A stretch of 64,000 bases of DNA from Plotosus lineatus (GCA_024760905.1 CM045735.1:34325749-34389748), one strand, 5' to 3'. Counted from the first letter of the stretch, positions 1-10,931 are shown. Notes: generated from the sequence alone by a model not told the origin. A program made the numbers and translations.

Positions 1-2345
1 CAGAAGCCTGCCACGAAACAGGCGCTCCTTGCTTTCCTGGGCCTCATTAACCACTGCCGCCAATGGATCCCGGACTGTTCCTTTTATGACAAACGTTTAC
101 GCTCTGCCATGGCTCACACTGACCCTCTCCACCAACCCTTGGTCTGGACTGAGGACATGCTGGACGCGTTCAAAGCCCTGAAGTCGGCCCTATGCTCCGC
201 GCCGGCTCTCGGGCTCCCGGACTACACCAAACCCTTTCACCTCTATGTCGCGCACCAGGCCGGCACGGCTTCTGGGGTTTTGGCTCAGGACCACGAGGGG
301 GGGGACTGAGACCCTGTGCTTTCCTCTCCAAAACTTTAGATACTGTAGCTCAGGGTTTACCTGCTTGCCTTCGCGCTGTCGCTGCCAGTGCGGTGTTAGT
401 TCTCGAAGCAGAAAAAATAGTGCTCTCCCATCCACTCATTTTACACACCAGCCATCAGGTTAGGCATAATACTCTGTCCACACAACACATGTCTTCTCAA
501 CGTCGCTCAGGTTACGAGGCCATCCTTTGTGCTACTGATAATCTAACCATCTCTTGTTCCTCTTCCCTAGATAATGTGGCCCAGGCCCTACAGCGCCTGC
601 TTAATGCTCAAGATGACTGCGAACCGTTGGAACATGACTGCATGGACACCATTGTCCATGACACCAGTATTAGGTCCGACTTATTATCCACGCCTCTCTC
701 CACAGGTCTCTCCCTGTTTGTAGATGGGTCATGCTCGAAACCCTCCGACGGAGTGTTCCTCTGTGGCTCCGCGGTATGTTCCTTACCGGACCAAGTTTTG
801 GAAGCGTACTCGCTCCCCTTTAATTCCGCTCAAGCAGCGGAGTTATACGCGCTCACTCGGGCATGCACTCTCGCCTCCGACCAGGACGTTACTATATACA
901 CTGACTCTCGTTACGCTTTCGGGGTGGCGCACGATTTCGGCCGTATCTGGCAATCTCGTGGTTTCACTGCTGCTGACGGTAAGCCCATTTCACATTCCAC
1001 CTTAGTCCAGGACCTTATTGTGTCCTGCAATCTCCCGCTCCGTTTAGCGATCGTAAAGACCCGTGGTCATTCGTCTGACCACACTGATGAGGCACGAGGT
1101 AACTCTTTGGCTGACCGTGCGGCTAAACAGGCTGCCTTGCTTGGCTCCATGCCGCCGTTCCTGCAGCCTGCGCTGGTGTCAACCTCACACATGCTTAGCG
1201 CCCTCCTCCCTGACTTGGATCTGAAATCCCTTCAGTCCTCGGCGTCCACAGAAGACACTGATTTTTGGTCTTCGCATGGCTCTCAGCCCTCGGGGGACGG
1301 CATTCTACTCGATTCGACCGGTCGCTTATGTCTGCCCACGCACTGTCTTCCTTTCCTCGTCCACGAGTTTCACGGGCCTACACATCGCGGTCGAAGAGGG
1401 GTGGTGACAGATATGGAAAAAGATTTTTGTATACGACAACTAGCCTCTACGGTACACAGCATTCTGGACAAATGCCTGATTTGTGCACAGAACAATGTGT
1501 CCAAACCACATGCATCACATCAGCATCTGCCGAAACCAGATACTCCCTTCCTGGAGTGGCAGATAGATTTTACTCACATGTCCCGGCATGGCCCCTTTAA
1601 ATATGTATTGGTTATCGTGGATAAATTTTCCCGGTGGGTCGAAGCTTTCCCATGTGGGAACGAAAACGCCCAAGTAGTGGTTCAAAAGTTATCACAGGAA
1701 ATTATTCCCAGATATGGCCTCACGTTGGGAATTGATTCGGACAAAGGCACACCATTCACCTCAAAAGTCACTCAACTGTTGGCCTAAGAGCTAAAGATCA
1801 ATTGGCGTTTCCATGTCCCATATCACCCTCAGTCCTCCGGAATCGTGGAACGAACAAACAGAACAATTAAAGGGAAATTATGGAAGGCAATGCACGCCAC
1901 TGGATCAAGGAATTGGGTTTCAGTACTACCCGTGGTTTTGGCGGATCTGCGAATGACCTCGCATGTGGCCTTAGGGAATCTATCTCCTTACGAAGTGGTA
2001 ATGGGGAGACCCTTTCCCGCTCCTTGGAGGAAGGGAAAACAGGCTTTGGGGATGGAAGACTTAGATATACACATGAGCGAGTATGCCGTGGGCCTTGTTA
2101 AAGTCCTAAATGACTATTGGAAACGCACTAATCAGAATACTTCGGTCCCGGCAGACACAAGCACTCACGCCTTCAAGGTAGGAGACAAGGTGCTGGTCAA
2201 AAAATTTGCGAAACTAAATTCCCCTTTGAGAGACACCCCTTACAGCGAGCCCACGGAGATACTCGCTGCTACTCATACCGCCGTACTAACTGACCTCTTT
2301 CCACAGTGGATCCATGCTCCCAGACTGAAGAAAAGTCCGCAATGA
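1..2345 (+). pseudogene. pol: ERV pol remnant: RT connection, RNase H, integrase
   Basis: Frame 1 (to the stop at 307-309) encodes the end of the RT/connection region. It continues in frame 3 after an eight-G run at about 296-304, so one base was gained or lost there. RNase H is recognisable from DGS, AAELYAL, YTDSRYA and the late ADRAA motif. The integrase has an HHCC-type zinc-binding stretch (about 1357-1500), the first catalytic Asp in IDFTH (codon 1566-1568), the second in IDSDKGTPF, and the catalytic Glu in GIVERTNRT. An in-frame TAA at 1785-1787 cuts the integrase between its second Asp and the Glu, after which the same frame continues to 2345. The enzyme would process and insert viral DNA. 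This copy cannot be translated whole. Confidence 0.85.
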
Positions 2346-2526
2346 TGTATTAAGTGCACTTTGTATTTGTGAAATTTGTGTCCTCATTTACCTCTCTTTC
2401 AGGTCTCGAGATACCAGCCCTTCTGGGGTGAATGACTTACTCGTCTTGACCTGATCCAGATATCTAAGTATCACCACCACATCCTCTCGCACACGGGTCG
2501 GATAACGCCCATTTAAAATCCAAGTT

Positions 2527-3134
2527 ATGTATACCACTTATGCCCTGCTCTTAATCGGGCTACTATGCGTGGTCCCGGGTTGGTGCACACCTTACCGTCA
2601 TCCAGAAAATAACATGTTCTGGCAGTATTTAAATTTCACGGTAAAACGAGATGTGACCCAGGAAGAATGTATTGTTTGCTCTCTCTTTCCCCATGATGGA
2701 GGAACCCCGTATGTATATACCCCAGCAAGGGATAATTACACCACTTATAAAAAATGCGTGACGTGCGACACGACGAAAGTCCAAACTGTGGCTGGGGATT
2801 CCCCCACTCTCTTTTCGGCATGTTTACCCCGTATTTAACCATGCTTGTTCCTGTATGTATATGTTTGTTGTTGGTTTGCGTGTTTGGACCCTGTATTTTT
2901 AGGTGTTTGATGAATCGAATCTGGGTCCTGGCCAGTTCCTTCAGCGAACCCCGATATACCCGCCTGCCCTTCAAGCACCAGCCTCGGCGCAACCACGGCC
3001 TGGTTTCTTCCCTACGGTGTCCAGCATTCCACACGAAGAAAAAAACCACCTCTGGAATGCCACAAGAAAGAGAGGGCTCCGGCGTGCCGCTACAGAATTT
3101 ATACATATTTCATAGTATAAAAAGAGGGGATTGA
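2527..3134 (+). pseudogene. env: Collapsed ERV env: leader joined to membrane anchor
   Basis: This lies between pol and the polypurine tract, where env belongs. The first frame (2527-2838) opens with a hydrophobic signal-peptide-like leader, has three potential N-glycosylation sites and several Cys, then stops. A second frame overlapping it (from about 2800 to 3134) encodes one strongly hydrophobic, Cys-containing stretch of about 25 residues, followed by a basic tail, as in the anchor and cytoplasmic tail of a TM subunit. The roughly 600 bp total is far shorter than a usual env of about 1.7-2 kb. Most of the surface subunit and the fusion/ectodomain part are missing. The assignment rests on position and topology, not on a specific sequence match. 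Confidence 0.6.
3119..3130 (+). other. Polypurine tract of the ERV
   Basis: The purine run AAAAAGAGGGGA lies immediately upstream of a TG that fits the 5' end of the LTR. It is the expected plus-strand primer site of a retrovirus. Confidence 0.7.
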
Positions 3135-3343
3135 AGGAATAAATTGATAGGATAAATGAGATGCAACTATGTGTGTATTGTAACTTCTGTGTATCTAAAC
3201 CTTCCTGTTCTACTTGTAATTGTGACATGTGCGCCAGGCACATGAAACTGTTGGGTGGGTGTTCCTGTGTCGTGTTTCGGTTCGGGTGTGAGATTCGGAA
3301 AGTAACAATGTAACAATGAGGAATTGCTTCGAAATGGAATTAG

Positions 3344-3505
3344 CCAAGTGTTAAGCGCCGCAGGGCACAAACATATCTACGGAAATGCTTTGTGAACACG
3401 CAATTACTACTTTGCATGCACATCCCCAAGTGTTAAGTGCCGCAGTGCACAAACATATATGTTAATGCTTTGTGAACACGCAATTACTGCTTTGCACGCA
3501 CATCC
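3344..3505 (+). repeat. Tandem duplication of about 81 bp in LTR U3
   Basis: Unit one (3344-3425) and unit two (3426-3505) both begin CCAAGTGTTAAG and run through TGCTTTGTGAACACGCAATT to CACATCC. They differ by only a few substitutions and a 2-base length difference. The position, just upstream of the TATA box, is that of a retroviral enhancer repeat. Confidence 0.85.
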
Positions 3506-3510
3506 CTCTG

Positions 3511-3559
3511 TATAAATAAGCGGACACTGCATGTGTTCGAAGAGCTTCTGATGAATAAA
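3511..3559 (+). promoter_or_regulatory. LTR TATA box and polyadenylation signal
   Basis: TATAAATAAG is at 3511-3520 and AATAAA at 3554-3559. This is the core promoter and poly(A) signal arrangement of a compact retroviral LTR, with R lying roughly between and after them. Confidence 0.6.
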
Positions 3560-3639
3560 CCAGACTGATTTCCCTCGTGTGGTTCGCTTGTCTGTTGCTC
3601 CCGGAGTACTCCTAGACGTTGAGATGCAGGAATCCAGGT

Positions 3640-5604
3640 CGTGCAGGTTTATCTAAGAGCTTCCACGGAGAGAGTTCTTACACTCAGGGACCCTGATGTG
3701 GCTTCGGAGTTCGCCAGTAGGCTTGGGGAATCCCTGGAGAATCTGGATGTGGGTGCGGGCACGGAGGTTCTCTGGACTGGTTTTAGAGACTGCATCCTGG
3801 AGGTGTCCCGTGGCTGCATATCGGGGTCGCCCAAGTGACCAGGAATAGCCATCTTCTCTGAGACCATCGACATCATCGAGAGAGCGAGACAGGCTCGACT
3901 CGACGGCAGAGTTGGACTGACCAGGGACCTGAAGCGCGAAGCCGTCAAGGTGGTGCGAAGAGATCGGGAGGCTGCGGTCCGTGATCTCTGTGAGACTGTC
4001 GAGGGCCACTTGAATTCAAGTGACTCTCGCCCGGCTTACAGGGCGTTGCGGAGTCTCCCTTCCTCCTGGTCCACATCGCGATGTCAGACGGTGAAAGCTG
4101 CAGACGGTAGTGTCCTTACTGAAGAATCGGAAGTGAGGACTCGTTGGGCCAAGTACTTTGAGGAGTTGTATCGTGCTGACCCTCCCGCCCGGAGCCTGGC
4201 CATTGGGGATGCTGAAACTTTTGTTGCTGACCCTCCCCCAGGCTGCGATCCGCCAACTCTTGAGGAAACTCGGAGGGCGGTGTGGCGCTTGGCGGATGGC
4301 AAATCTGCGGGAGTTTGTGGTATCCACGTGGAAATGCTTAAGGCGGGAGGTGAGGCCGTCCTCAGGTGGCTGTTCATTCTTGTGTGCTCCGTGTGGAGCA
4401 CTGGTATTATCCCAGCTGACTTGAAACGGGGCATCGTTGTCCCGATCTGGAAGGGGAAGGGTGATACCCGAGAATGCAACAGTTACTGGGGGGTTACTCT
4501 CCTCTCAGTTCCGGGCAAGGTCTTCGCACGGATTCTACTGGACAGGATCCGTCAGCAGCTTCTAGCGCACCAGCGCCCTGAACAGAATCCTGTTGACTGC
4601 ATCCTGGCGCTCCGTGTCCTATCCGAGCGCTTGCTGGAGTTTGATAGGGGGTTCCTTGCCGCCTATATAGATTTTCGCAAGGCGTTCAACTCCGTGGATA
4701 GGGAGGCCTTCTGGGGCATACTTCGTCTACATGGGATCCCGTCGGCTTTGGTCCGGCTGATATCGTCGCTGTATTCTGGGATAGAGAGTGCTGTGAGGTG
4801 TGGGGGCTCCACCTCTGACTTCTTTTCGGTCGAGACCAGAGTGAGGCAGGGGTGTGTTCTGGCCCCCATTCTCTTCAGTACTGCAATGGACTGGATCATG
4901 GCGGCGGTATCGGGTGGATCGGCTTGCGGTGTGTTGTTCGGTGAGGTTCGGATTACTGATCTGGACTTTGCCAATGACGCAGTGATCTTCACGGAAACCG
5001 TGGATGTCCTGACGGAGACTCTCTCTTCGTTGGGTGAGGAGGCGGAACCGCTTGGTTTGTGAGTCTCCTGGATCAAAACCAAGATCCAGGCTTTCGGCGA
5101 CCTCTTGGATGCTGCTGTTGACTCGATTGCTGTGGGTCATAAAAGAGTAGAGATCGTGGAGTCTTTTACTTACCTTGGCAGCGTGGTCCATCGTTCCACT
5201 GATTGCAGGGCCGAGATCAATCGTCGACTTGGTCTAGCCTATGGGGCAATGGACTCACTGGACAGGACCGCTGGTGGGACTTTGTTACCAACCAGAAGGT
5301 GCTCGGGGATGGTAAGAGTAATCTGCTTGATCCACGACCGTCAGCTGTGCTACTATGGGCACTTGGCGCGTTTCCCGCCTTTGGACCCAGCACTCCGAAT
5401 CCTGTCCGTTCGGGATCCTAGGGGCTGGAGCCGATCGCGGGGACGACTGCGTGCGACGTGGTTGTCGAAGCTGAGGGCTGCCCTGCTGGGGGGGTATGGG
5501 CCCTGCACAGGCCTGGTCGATTGCCACGAGACGGCCGGATGAGTGAAGGCGGCTGGTGGACGCAGCGAAGTGCCGTCCCGGCGCATGCCCTCATACCTGA
5601 CCTG
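3640..5604 (+). pseudogene. LINE N1: non-LTR reverse transcriptase, degenerate
   Basis: Translated pieces at 3641-3838, 3855-5062 and 5105-5542 form one broken ORF: pre-RT linker, reverse transcriptase and C-terminal region. RT landmarks are LLSVPGKVFARILLDRIR, AYIDFRKAFNSVDREAFW and VRQGCVLAPILF. The catalytic YADD-box equivalent reads FAND (codons 4967-4978), so the first catalytic Asp is Asn. The conserved segment after HQRPEQ (a GF-x-P-x-x-S/T type box) is deleted. There is a stop at 3836-3838 and a frameshift before the C-terminal part, which also has an internal deletion. No APE endonuclease is present, so the copy is 5' truncated. The clade is uncertain. Confidence 0.75.
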
Positions 5605-5624
5605 AATCCTTTTGCAGAAATGAC
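5604..5624 (-). repeat. 21-bp Tc1 fragment at a LINE junction
   Basis: These 21 bases are identical to 21 bases near the end of the Tc1 transposase gene (for example, around 6019 in the next element). They sit exactly between LINE N1 and a LINE-tail fragment. Confidence 0.5.
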
Positions 5625-5685
5625 CATCAGTAGGGGGTGCAAAATAGCTTAGAAAGGTGTAACATCCTTGAGTTAATTAGAACAG

Positions 5686-5691
<6 letters not shown>
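5625..5691 (-). repeat. LINE-tail fragment, reversed
   Basis: It matches in reverse complement the start of the repeat at 23461-23597 (TTGCACCCCCTACTGATGGT and the upstream AACTCAAGGATGTTACACC). It is followed by a (TA)n run at about 5692-5731. Confidence 0.6.

Positions 5692-5731
<40 letters not shown>
5692..5731. repeat. (TA)n microsatellite
   Basis: An AT dinucleotide run with one TATGTAT interruption at its right end. It directly abuts the TA target site of the adjacent Tc1 element. Confidence 0.9.
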
Positions 5732-5733
<2 letters not shown>

Positions 5734-7281
5734 CTAGTCCTTCTCAAAAAATAAGCATATTGTGATAAAGTTCATTATTTTCTGTAATGTACTGATAAAA
5801 ATTAAACTTTCATATATTTTAGATTCATTGCACACCAACTGAAATATTTCAGGTCTTTTATTGTTTTAATACTGATGATTTTGGCAGACAGCTCATGAAA
5901 ACCCAAAATTCCTATCTCAAAAAATTTCATCCGACCATTAAAAAAACGTGTTTTTAATACAAAAAAGTCAACCTTCAAATAATTATGTTCAGTTATGCAT
6001 TCAATACTTGGTCGGGAATCCTTTTGCAGAAATGACTGCTTCAATGCGGCGTGGCATGGAGGCAATCAGCCTGTGGCACTGCTGAGGTGTTACGGAGGCC
6101 CAGGATGCATCGATAGTGGCCTTAAGCTCATCCACAGTGTTGGGTCTGGTGTCTCTCAACTTTCTCTTCACAATATCCCACAGATTCTCTATGGAGTTCA
6201 GTTCAGGAGAGTTGGCAGGCCAATTGAGCACAGTAATACCATGGTCAGTAAACCATTTACCAGTGGTTTTGGCATTGTGAGCAGGTGCCAGGTCGTGCTG
6301 AAAAATGAAAAGCTTAATCTCCATAAACCTTTTCAGCAGATGGAAGCATGACGTGCTCCAAAATCTCCTGATAGCGAGCTGCATTGATCCTGCCCTTGAT
6401 AAAACACAGTGGACCAACACCAGCAGCTGACATGGCACCCCAGACCGTCACTGACTGTGGGTTACTTGACACTGGACTTCAGGCATTTTGGCATTTCCTT
6501 CTCCCCAGTCTTCCTCCAGACTCTGGCACCTTGATTTCCGAATGACATGCAAAATTTACTTTCATCCGAAAAAAGTACTTTGGACCACTGAGCAGCAGTC
6601 CAGTGCTGCTTCTCTGTAGCCCAGGTCAGACGCTTCTGCCGCTGTTTCTGGTTCAAAAATGGTTTGACCTGGGGAATGTGTCACCGGTAGCCCAGTCCAC
6701 TGCTTCCACAGGTCCCCCAAGGTCTGGAATCGGCCTTTCTCCACAATCTTGCTCAGGGTCCGGTCACCTCTTCTGGTTGTGCAGCGTTTTCTGCCACTTT
6801 TTCCTTCCCACAGACGTCCCACTGAGGTGCCTTGATACAGGACTCTGGGAACAGCCTATTCGCTCGAGTTTCTTTCTGTGTCTTACCCTCTTGCTTGAGG
6901 GTGTCAATGATGGACTTTTGGACAGAAGTCAGGTCGGAAGTCTTACCGCTGATTGCAGTTTTGAGTAATAAACCAGGCTGGGAGTTTTTAAAAGCGTCAG
7001 GAATCTTTTGCAGGTATTTAGAGTTAATTGGTTGATTCAGAGGATTAGTTTAATAGTGCGTTTAGAGTACCTTTTCATGATATGCTAATTTTTTGAGATA
7101 GGAATTTTGGGTTTTCATGAGCTGTATGCCAAAATCCTCCACAAAATAAAACAATAAAAGACCTGAAATATTTCAGTTGGTGTGCAATGAATCTAAAATA
7201 TATGAAAGTTTAATTTTTATCAGTACATTACAGAAAATAATGAACTTTATTACAATATGCTAATTTTTTGAGAAGGAATAG
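5734..7281 (-). mobile_element. Tc1-like element C1
   Basis: The terminal inverted repeats start CTAGTCCTTCTC and end GAGAAGGAATAG, with TA on both sides (5732-5733 and 7282-7283). The minus strand encodes a DD34E-type transposase in pieces. The C-terminal half (about 6438-6001) has the FQHDLAPAHNAK box and LNSIENLWD. The N-terminal third (6822-6562) is in another frame. It shares with four other copies the junction TGGACTGGGCTACMGG, a 34-bp deletion relative to copy C2, so the transposase is dead. Length is 1,548 bp, typical of Tc1 elements. Confidence 0.9.
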
Positions 7282-7283
7282 TA

Positions 7284-8687
7284 CTTCTCTGCCACTCCAG
7301 ACTTCCTCATGCAATACCACCGTTCCTCTCTCAGCACCCTGTCATATGCTTTCTCCAGATCCACAAAGGCACAATGCAGCTCCTTCTGACCATCTCTGTA
7401 CTTCTTTATTAACATCCTCAAGGCAAACTCTGCATCTGTAGTGCTCTTTCTTGGCATGAAACCAAACTGTTGTTCACAAATGCTGACCTCTGCCATAACT
7501 TAATCATATGGCTCATCAACTTTATACCTCTGTTGTCGCCACAACTCTGAACGTCTCCCTTGTTCTTTAAAATGGACACCATCTTACTTCTCCATTCCTC
7601 TGGCATCCTCTCACGCTCTAAGATCTTGTTGAATGTTCTTGTCAGGAAATCTACTGCTACCTCTCCTAAACACTTCCATACCTCCACAGGACCAACTGCC
7701 TTTTCATTCTTCATCCTCTTCAATACCCTCCTCACTTCACCCTTACTAATCTTTTCTACTTCCTGGTCCTCAACAGTCACCTCTTCTATTCTTTTTTTCT
7801 CTCTCATGTTCCTCATTCATCAGCCTTTTCAAGTACTCTTTCCATCTTCCCAGCACACTTCTGTCATCAGTCAATACATTTCCCTCTCTGTCCTTAATCA
7901 CTCTAACTTGCTTGTAGTCCTTCCCATCTCTATTTCTCTGCTGTGCCAACCTGTATAGATCATTTTCTCCCCCCTTACTGTGCAAATGAGCATACAAGTC
8001 ATCATACGCCCTCTGTTTGGCCTTTTGCCACTGTTACCTTCACCTTACCCTGTGTCTCCCTGTACTCCTGTTTACTCCCTTCGGTCCTCTCAATGTCCCA
8101 CTTCTTCTTAGCTAACCTCTTCCTTTGTACACACTCCTGCACTTCCTCATTTCACCACCAAGTGTCCTTATCTCCTGTCCTTCCAGATGACACACCAAGT
8201 ATTCTCCTGCCTGTCTCCCTGATCACATTAGCTGTCGCTGTCCAGTCATCTGGAAGCACTTCCTGACCACCCAAAGCCATTTTCAACTCCTCCTTGAAGA
8301 CAACGCGACACTCTTCCTTTTTCAGCTTCCACCACATTGTTTTCTGCTCTGCCTTTGCCTTCTTCACCTTCCTCACCATCAGCGTCATCCTGCACACCAC
8401 CATCCTATGCTGTTTGGCAACACTCTCACACGCTACTACTTTGCCGTCACTGACTTCATTCAAATTACATCGCCTACACAAGATGTAATCTACCTGTTTG
8501 CTCCTACCTCCGCTTTTATAAGTCACCCTATGCTCCTGTCTCTTGTGGAAGAAAGTATTTACCACACCCATTTCCATCCTTTTTGCTAAATTACCCTTAT
8601 GCATTCCTGTCTTGGATACCAAACCTGCGTCCCCTCTGTTACCTACACCAACATGTCTATTGAAGTCTGCCCCAATGACCACTCTTT
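7284..8687 (-). mobile_element. RTE LINE fragment R1 (APE C-terminus to RT)
   Basis: On the minus strand it encodes the APE C-terminal part (8736-8152: GADFNRHVG, YILCRRCN), the linker (7997-7770) and the start of RT (7816-7260: QQFGFMPRKSTTDA, HCAFVDLEKAYDRV). It is broken by several frameshifts. Both ends abut Tc1 termini. The left junction is exactly at the TA of C1. The right junction has lost the LINE after CACTCTTTCAC and continues as a Tc1 end. Confidence 0.85.
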
Positions 8688-8718
8688 CACAATATGCAAA
8701 TTTTTTGAGAAGGACTAG
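8687..8718 (-). repeat. Isolated Tc1 terminal repeat
   Basis: TCACAATATGCAAATTTTTT and the following GAGAAGGACTAG match the terminal about 32 bp of the Tc1 family in the same direction as the right end of C1. It is followed by TA and repeat R-alpha. No matching left terminus is adjacent. Confidence 0.75.
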
Positions 8719-8720
8719 TA

Positions 8721-9253
8721 CATCCATAAATACCATTACCGTGTCTCATAAAACACCCCTAAATCAATTATTAGAAACATAACAGGGTAAATTAATATCA
8801 AATATATCAAATCATATCAACATTAATTTAAAATAAGGCACTTATTTATACCGAGTTACTTTACATGAAGCTTAAAACAGTCAATCAACGCTTACAATAC
8901 GTGAAGCACTCAATACCGAAAGTAGTGTACTTGCTGTGGGTTATACAGACTTCCGGTCTTTCAAGTGCACAAGGGTACCGTTGAACATTTAGAACACAGC
9001 CTGCACTGTTGCAGTCTCCCAGCAAAGCGGAGAGCTCTTTCTTTTGTGTAAGTAAGTCAGTAAACTTTATTCAAGAGATGCATACAAAGAAGAAGTACAA
9101 ATCCTAATGAATATTAATATAAAAATAAGTATACACTCTTAGATTTCTGCTAAAAGATAATATAAAGATTGTGCCAATCTTTTGTCCGCAAAACAGTGTA
9201 AACACAAAGATCACAGAGACAACGTCTTAACACAAGGGTAACACGCTATATAA

Positions 9254-9257
<4 letters not shown>
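8721..9257 (-). repeat. Dispersed repeat R-alpha, copy 1
   Basis: It is the reverse complement of 58295-59040. Shared landmarks are GTTACCCTTGTGTTAAGACG, TCTCCGCT near the middle, CTACTTTCGGTATT and GATTG-CTGTTTTAAGCTTC. The middle portions differ. There is no coding capacity or clear terminal repeat, so the class is unknown. Confidence 0.6.

Positions 9258-9331
<74 letters not shown>
9258..9331. repeat. (TA)n microsatellite
   Basis: Long AT dinucleotide run with a few AAA interruptions, abutting the left end of the pogo-like element P1. Confidence 0.9.
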
Positions 9332-9334
<3 letters not shown>

Positions 9335-10486
9335 TCGGCCCTTGATTATTCACGGTTTTGCACTTGTGGTTTGAGTATTCAGCTCGCATGTGATTCAAAT
9401 TCATCCAATGGCTGTCCTCCTTCCTGCTGATTGGTTGAGGTGATATAACGCCCCTTTTTCCTCATTCAAGTTGGCAATGAGCCTTTTTTAGTGTGTATTA
9501 ATTACCATTTAAGTTCTATGATGTCACTCGCCTGCTAAGCACCAGAAAAAGGTAATGAGGTTTGATGTCTCTTCTGAAGAAATAAGACTTTCTCCGGAAG
9601 AAATGACAGTTTTCTCTGAAGTCACATCATTGCTGAAGAGGAATACAATCATCCTTTGAACTGTTGTAAAACACTCCACTATTGAGGTCTTTTTAAATTA
9701 TTATTACAGTACATGACCTAATGAAATATTTCTGTGTTATATTTTATTTACTGTGGCGTGGCATGTTTCTCATTTTGTTTTGTTTATCCAATTTATTACA
9801 TTTGTTGTTCTTTTATGTCCTTTTTGTTATGGTCTGTGTGTTGGGGGACTTTGATTTTGGCTGTGCCTCTCACTAACTGTTTACTTCCTGAGGGGCGTCG
9901 CTGAGCTGCTCGGGAGCACACACCTGAATTCACTATTCTCATTTACTCCCAATAAACAAAAGCAGGCTCAGCTCAGCGCCAGAGGATTAACTCGCATCAA
10001 CATCACCGCTTCTTTGGTTTGTAACGCCTCTTACTCTATCACTTTAAATTCTGTTTTGTAAACGCTTCGGCTGGAGGGCGTCAGTCGTGTCATGCCAAAT
10101 ACAATACAGTACGTTCCTCGAGTGGGCATTTTTGAAAACGACAGTGCTGTATGTTTATAAAGAGAATGCACTGAAAGGTGTTTTATGCGTATGCTGTATA
10201 ATGTTTATATTTTAGCATCAATAAATATCACGTAAAAAAAGTTTTTCTTAATCATTACTACATTTTACTATATTAATACTGTATTAACGAGTAAGACTGT
10301 CTATATCTATAGAATGTGTTTAAGAAGCATATTTTAGCGCATGTAAAAGATACATAGTATTTTACTTACAGCTGCTCATTCGCGCATGTGACGTCATAAA
10401 TGGGGTTTTGGGTACAGAACTCGTGGATTATCTCGATTCGCGGGAGGGCCCAGAACCGAACCCCCGTGAATGTCAAGGGCCTACAG
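9332..10486 (+). mobile_element. Pogo/Tigger-like element P1, non-autonomous
   Basis: The left end GAGTCGGCCCTTGATTATTC and the right end GTCAAGGGCCTACAG are inverted repeats. TA precedes the left end. The interior matches P4 (60371 onward): the CATGTGATTCAAATTCA-CCAATGGCTGT stretch, AAAAAGGTAATGA, and GTGGGCATTTTTGAAAAC. P4 keeps a CENP-B/psq-type DNA-binding start in that region, so P1 is a decayed relative. No ORF survives. Confidence 0.7.
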
Positions 10487-10514
10487 TGTGTATGTGTGTG
10501 TGTGTGTGTGTATG

Positions 10515-10565
<51 letters not shown>
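10487..10565. repeat. (TG)n(TA)n microsatellite
   Basis: TG repeats pass into TA repeats between pogo-like P1 and Tc1 copy C2. Confidence 0.9.
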
Positions 10566-10571
<6 letters not shown>

Positions 10572-10606
10572 CTCAAAAAAATAGCATATTGTGATAAAAG
10601 TTCATT

Positions 10607-10931
10607 CAGTCTGTCTGTCTTCCTTTCGGCTTTTTACCTTTTACACGTTTGATTTGGCAGAGGTTTTTTACGTCGGATGCCCTTCCTGTCACAACCCTTT
10701 TAGCAAGGGACAGAAACATGCTGACGGCTTTGCAGCCTACTCTTTACGAAAGTCAGCAATGGTTCTTTTACATGCCTCTCACCATAGACAGTGAGAGACA
10801 TATCCCGCTTTTGATAACCCAGTTAGCTGCACTGGGGGAGACCGTGACAACCTTGCGGAGAGTGGAACTCGAACCCCCAACCTTTGGATCAGCGATACAG
10901 TGCCCTATACCACTAGACCACCACTGCCCCC
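10607..10931 (-). mobile_element. tRNA-headed SINE S2, copy in C2
   Basis: Read on the minus strand it has a tRNA-like head with an A box (TGGTCTAGTGGTATAGGG) and a B box (GGTTCGAGTTC), then a middle part, then GGAAGGGCATCCGACGTAAA. The gcgacccctg-type tail is missing here: the left end reads straight into CTTTCGG. The flanks repeat ATTGTGATAAAAGTTCATT / ATTGATAAAGTTCATT, a target-site duplication inside Tc1 sequence. Confidence 0.8.

Larger units (their letters stand above)
1..3620 (+). mobile_element. Endogenous retrovirus, 3' half (pol-env-LTR)
   Basis: The order is RT connection region, RNase H, integrase, a short env remnant, a polypurine tract and one 3' LTR, which is the 3' half of a provirus. 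The 5' part (LTR, gag, protease, RT core) lies outside the window or is lost. The pol type, with RNase H fused upstream of an HHCC/DDE integrase, recalls gamma/epsilon-like fish ERVs; this is a family-level inference. The copy is old and inactive: it has a frameshift at a G run near 296-304, a stop at 1785-1787 and a collapsed env. The 3' LTR boundary is approximate because LINE N1 follows directly. Confidence 0.85.
3132..3620 (+). repeat. 3' LTR of the ERV
   Basis: It begins with TG just after the polypurine tract. It contains a tandem duplication in the U3 position, a TATAAATAAG box at 3511-3520 and an AATAAA signal at 3554-3559. The end is not sharp: sequence after about 3620 reads into LINE N1. 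No 5' LTR is in the window for comparison. Confidence 0.65.
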
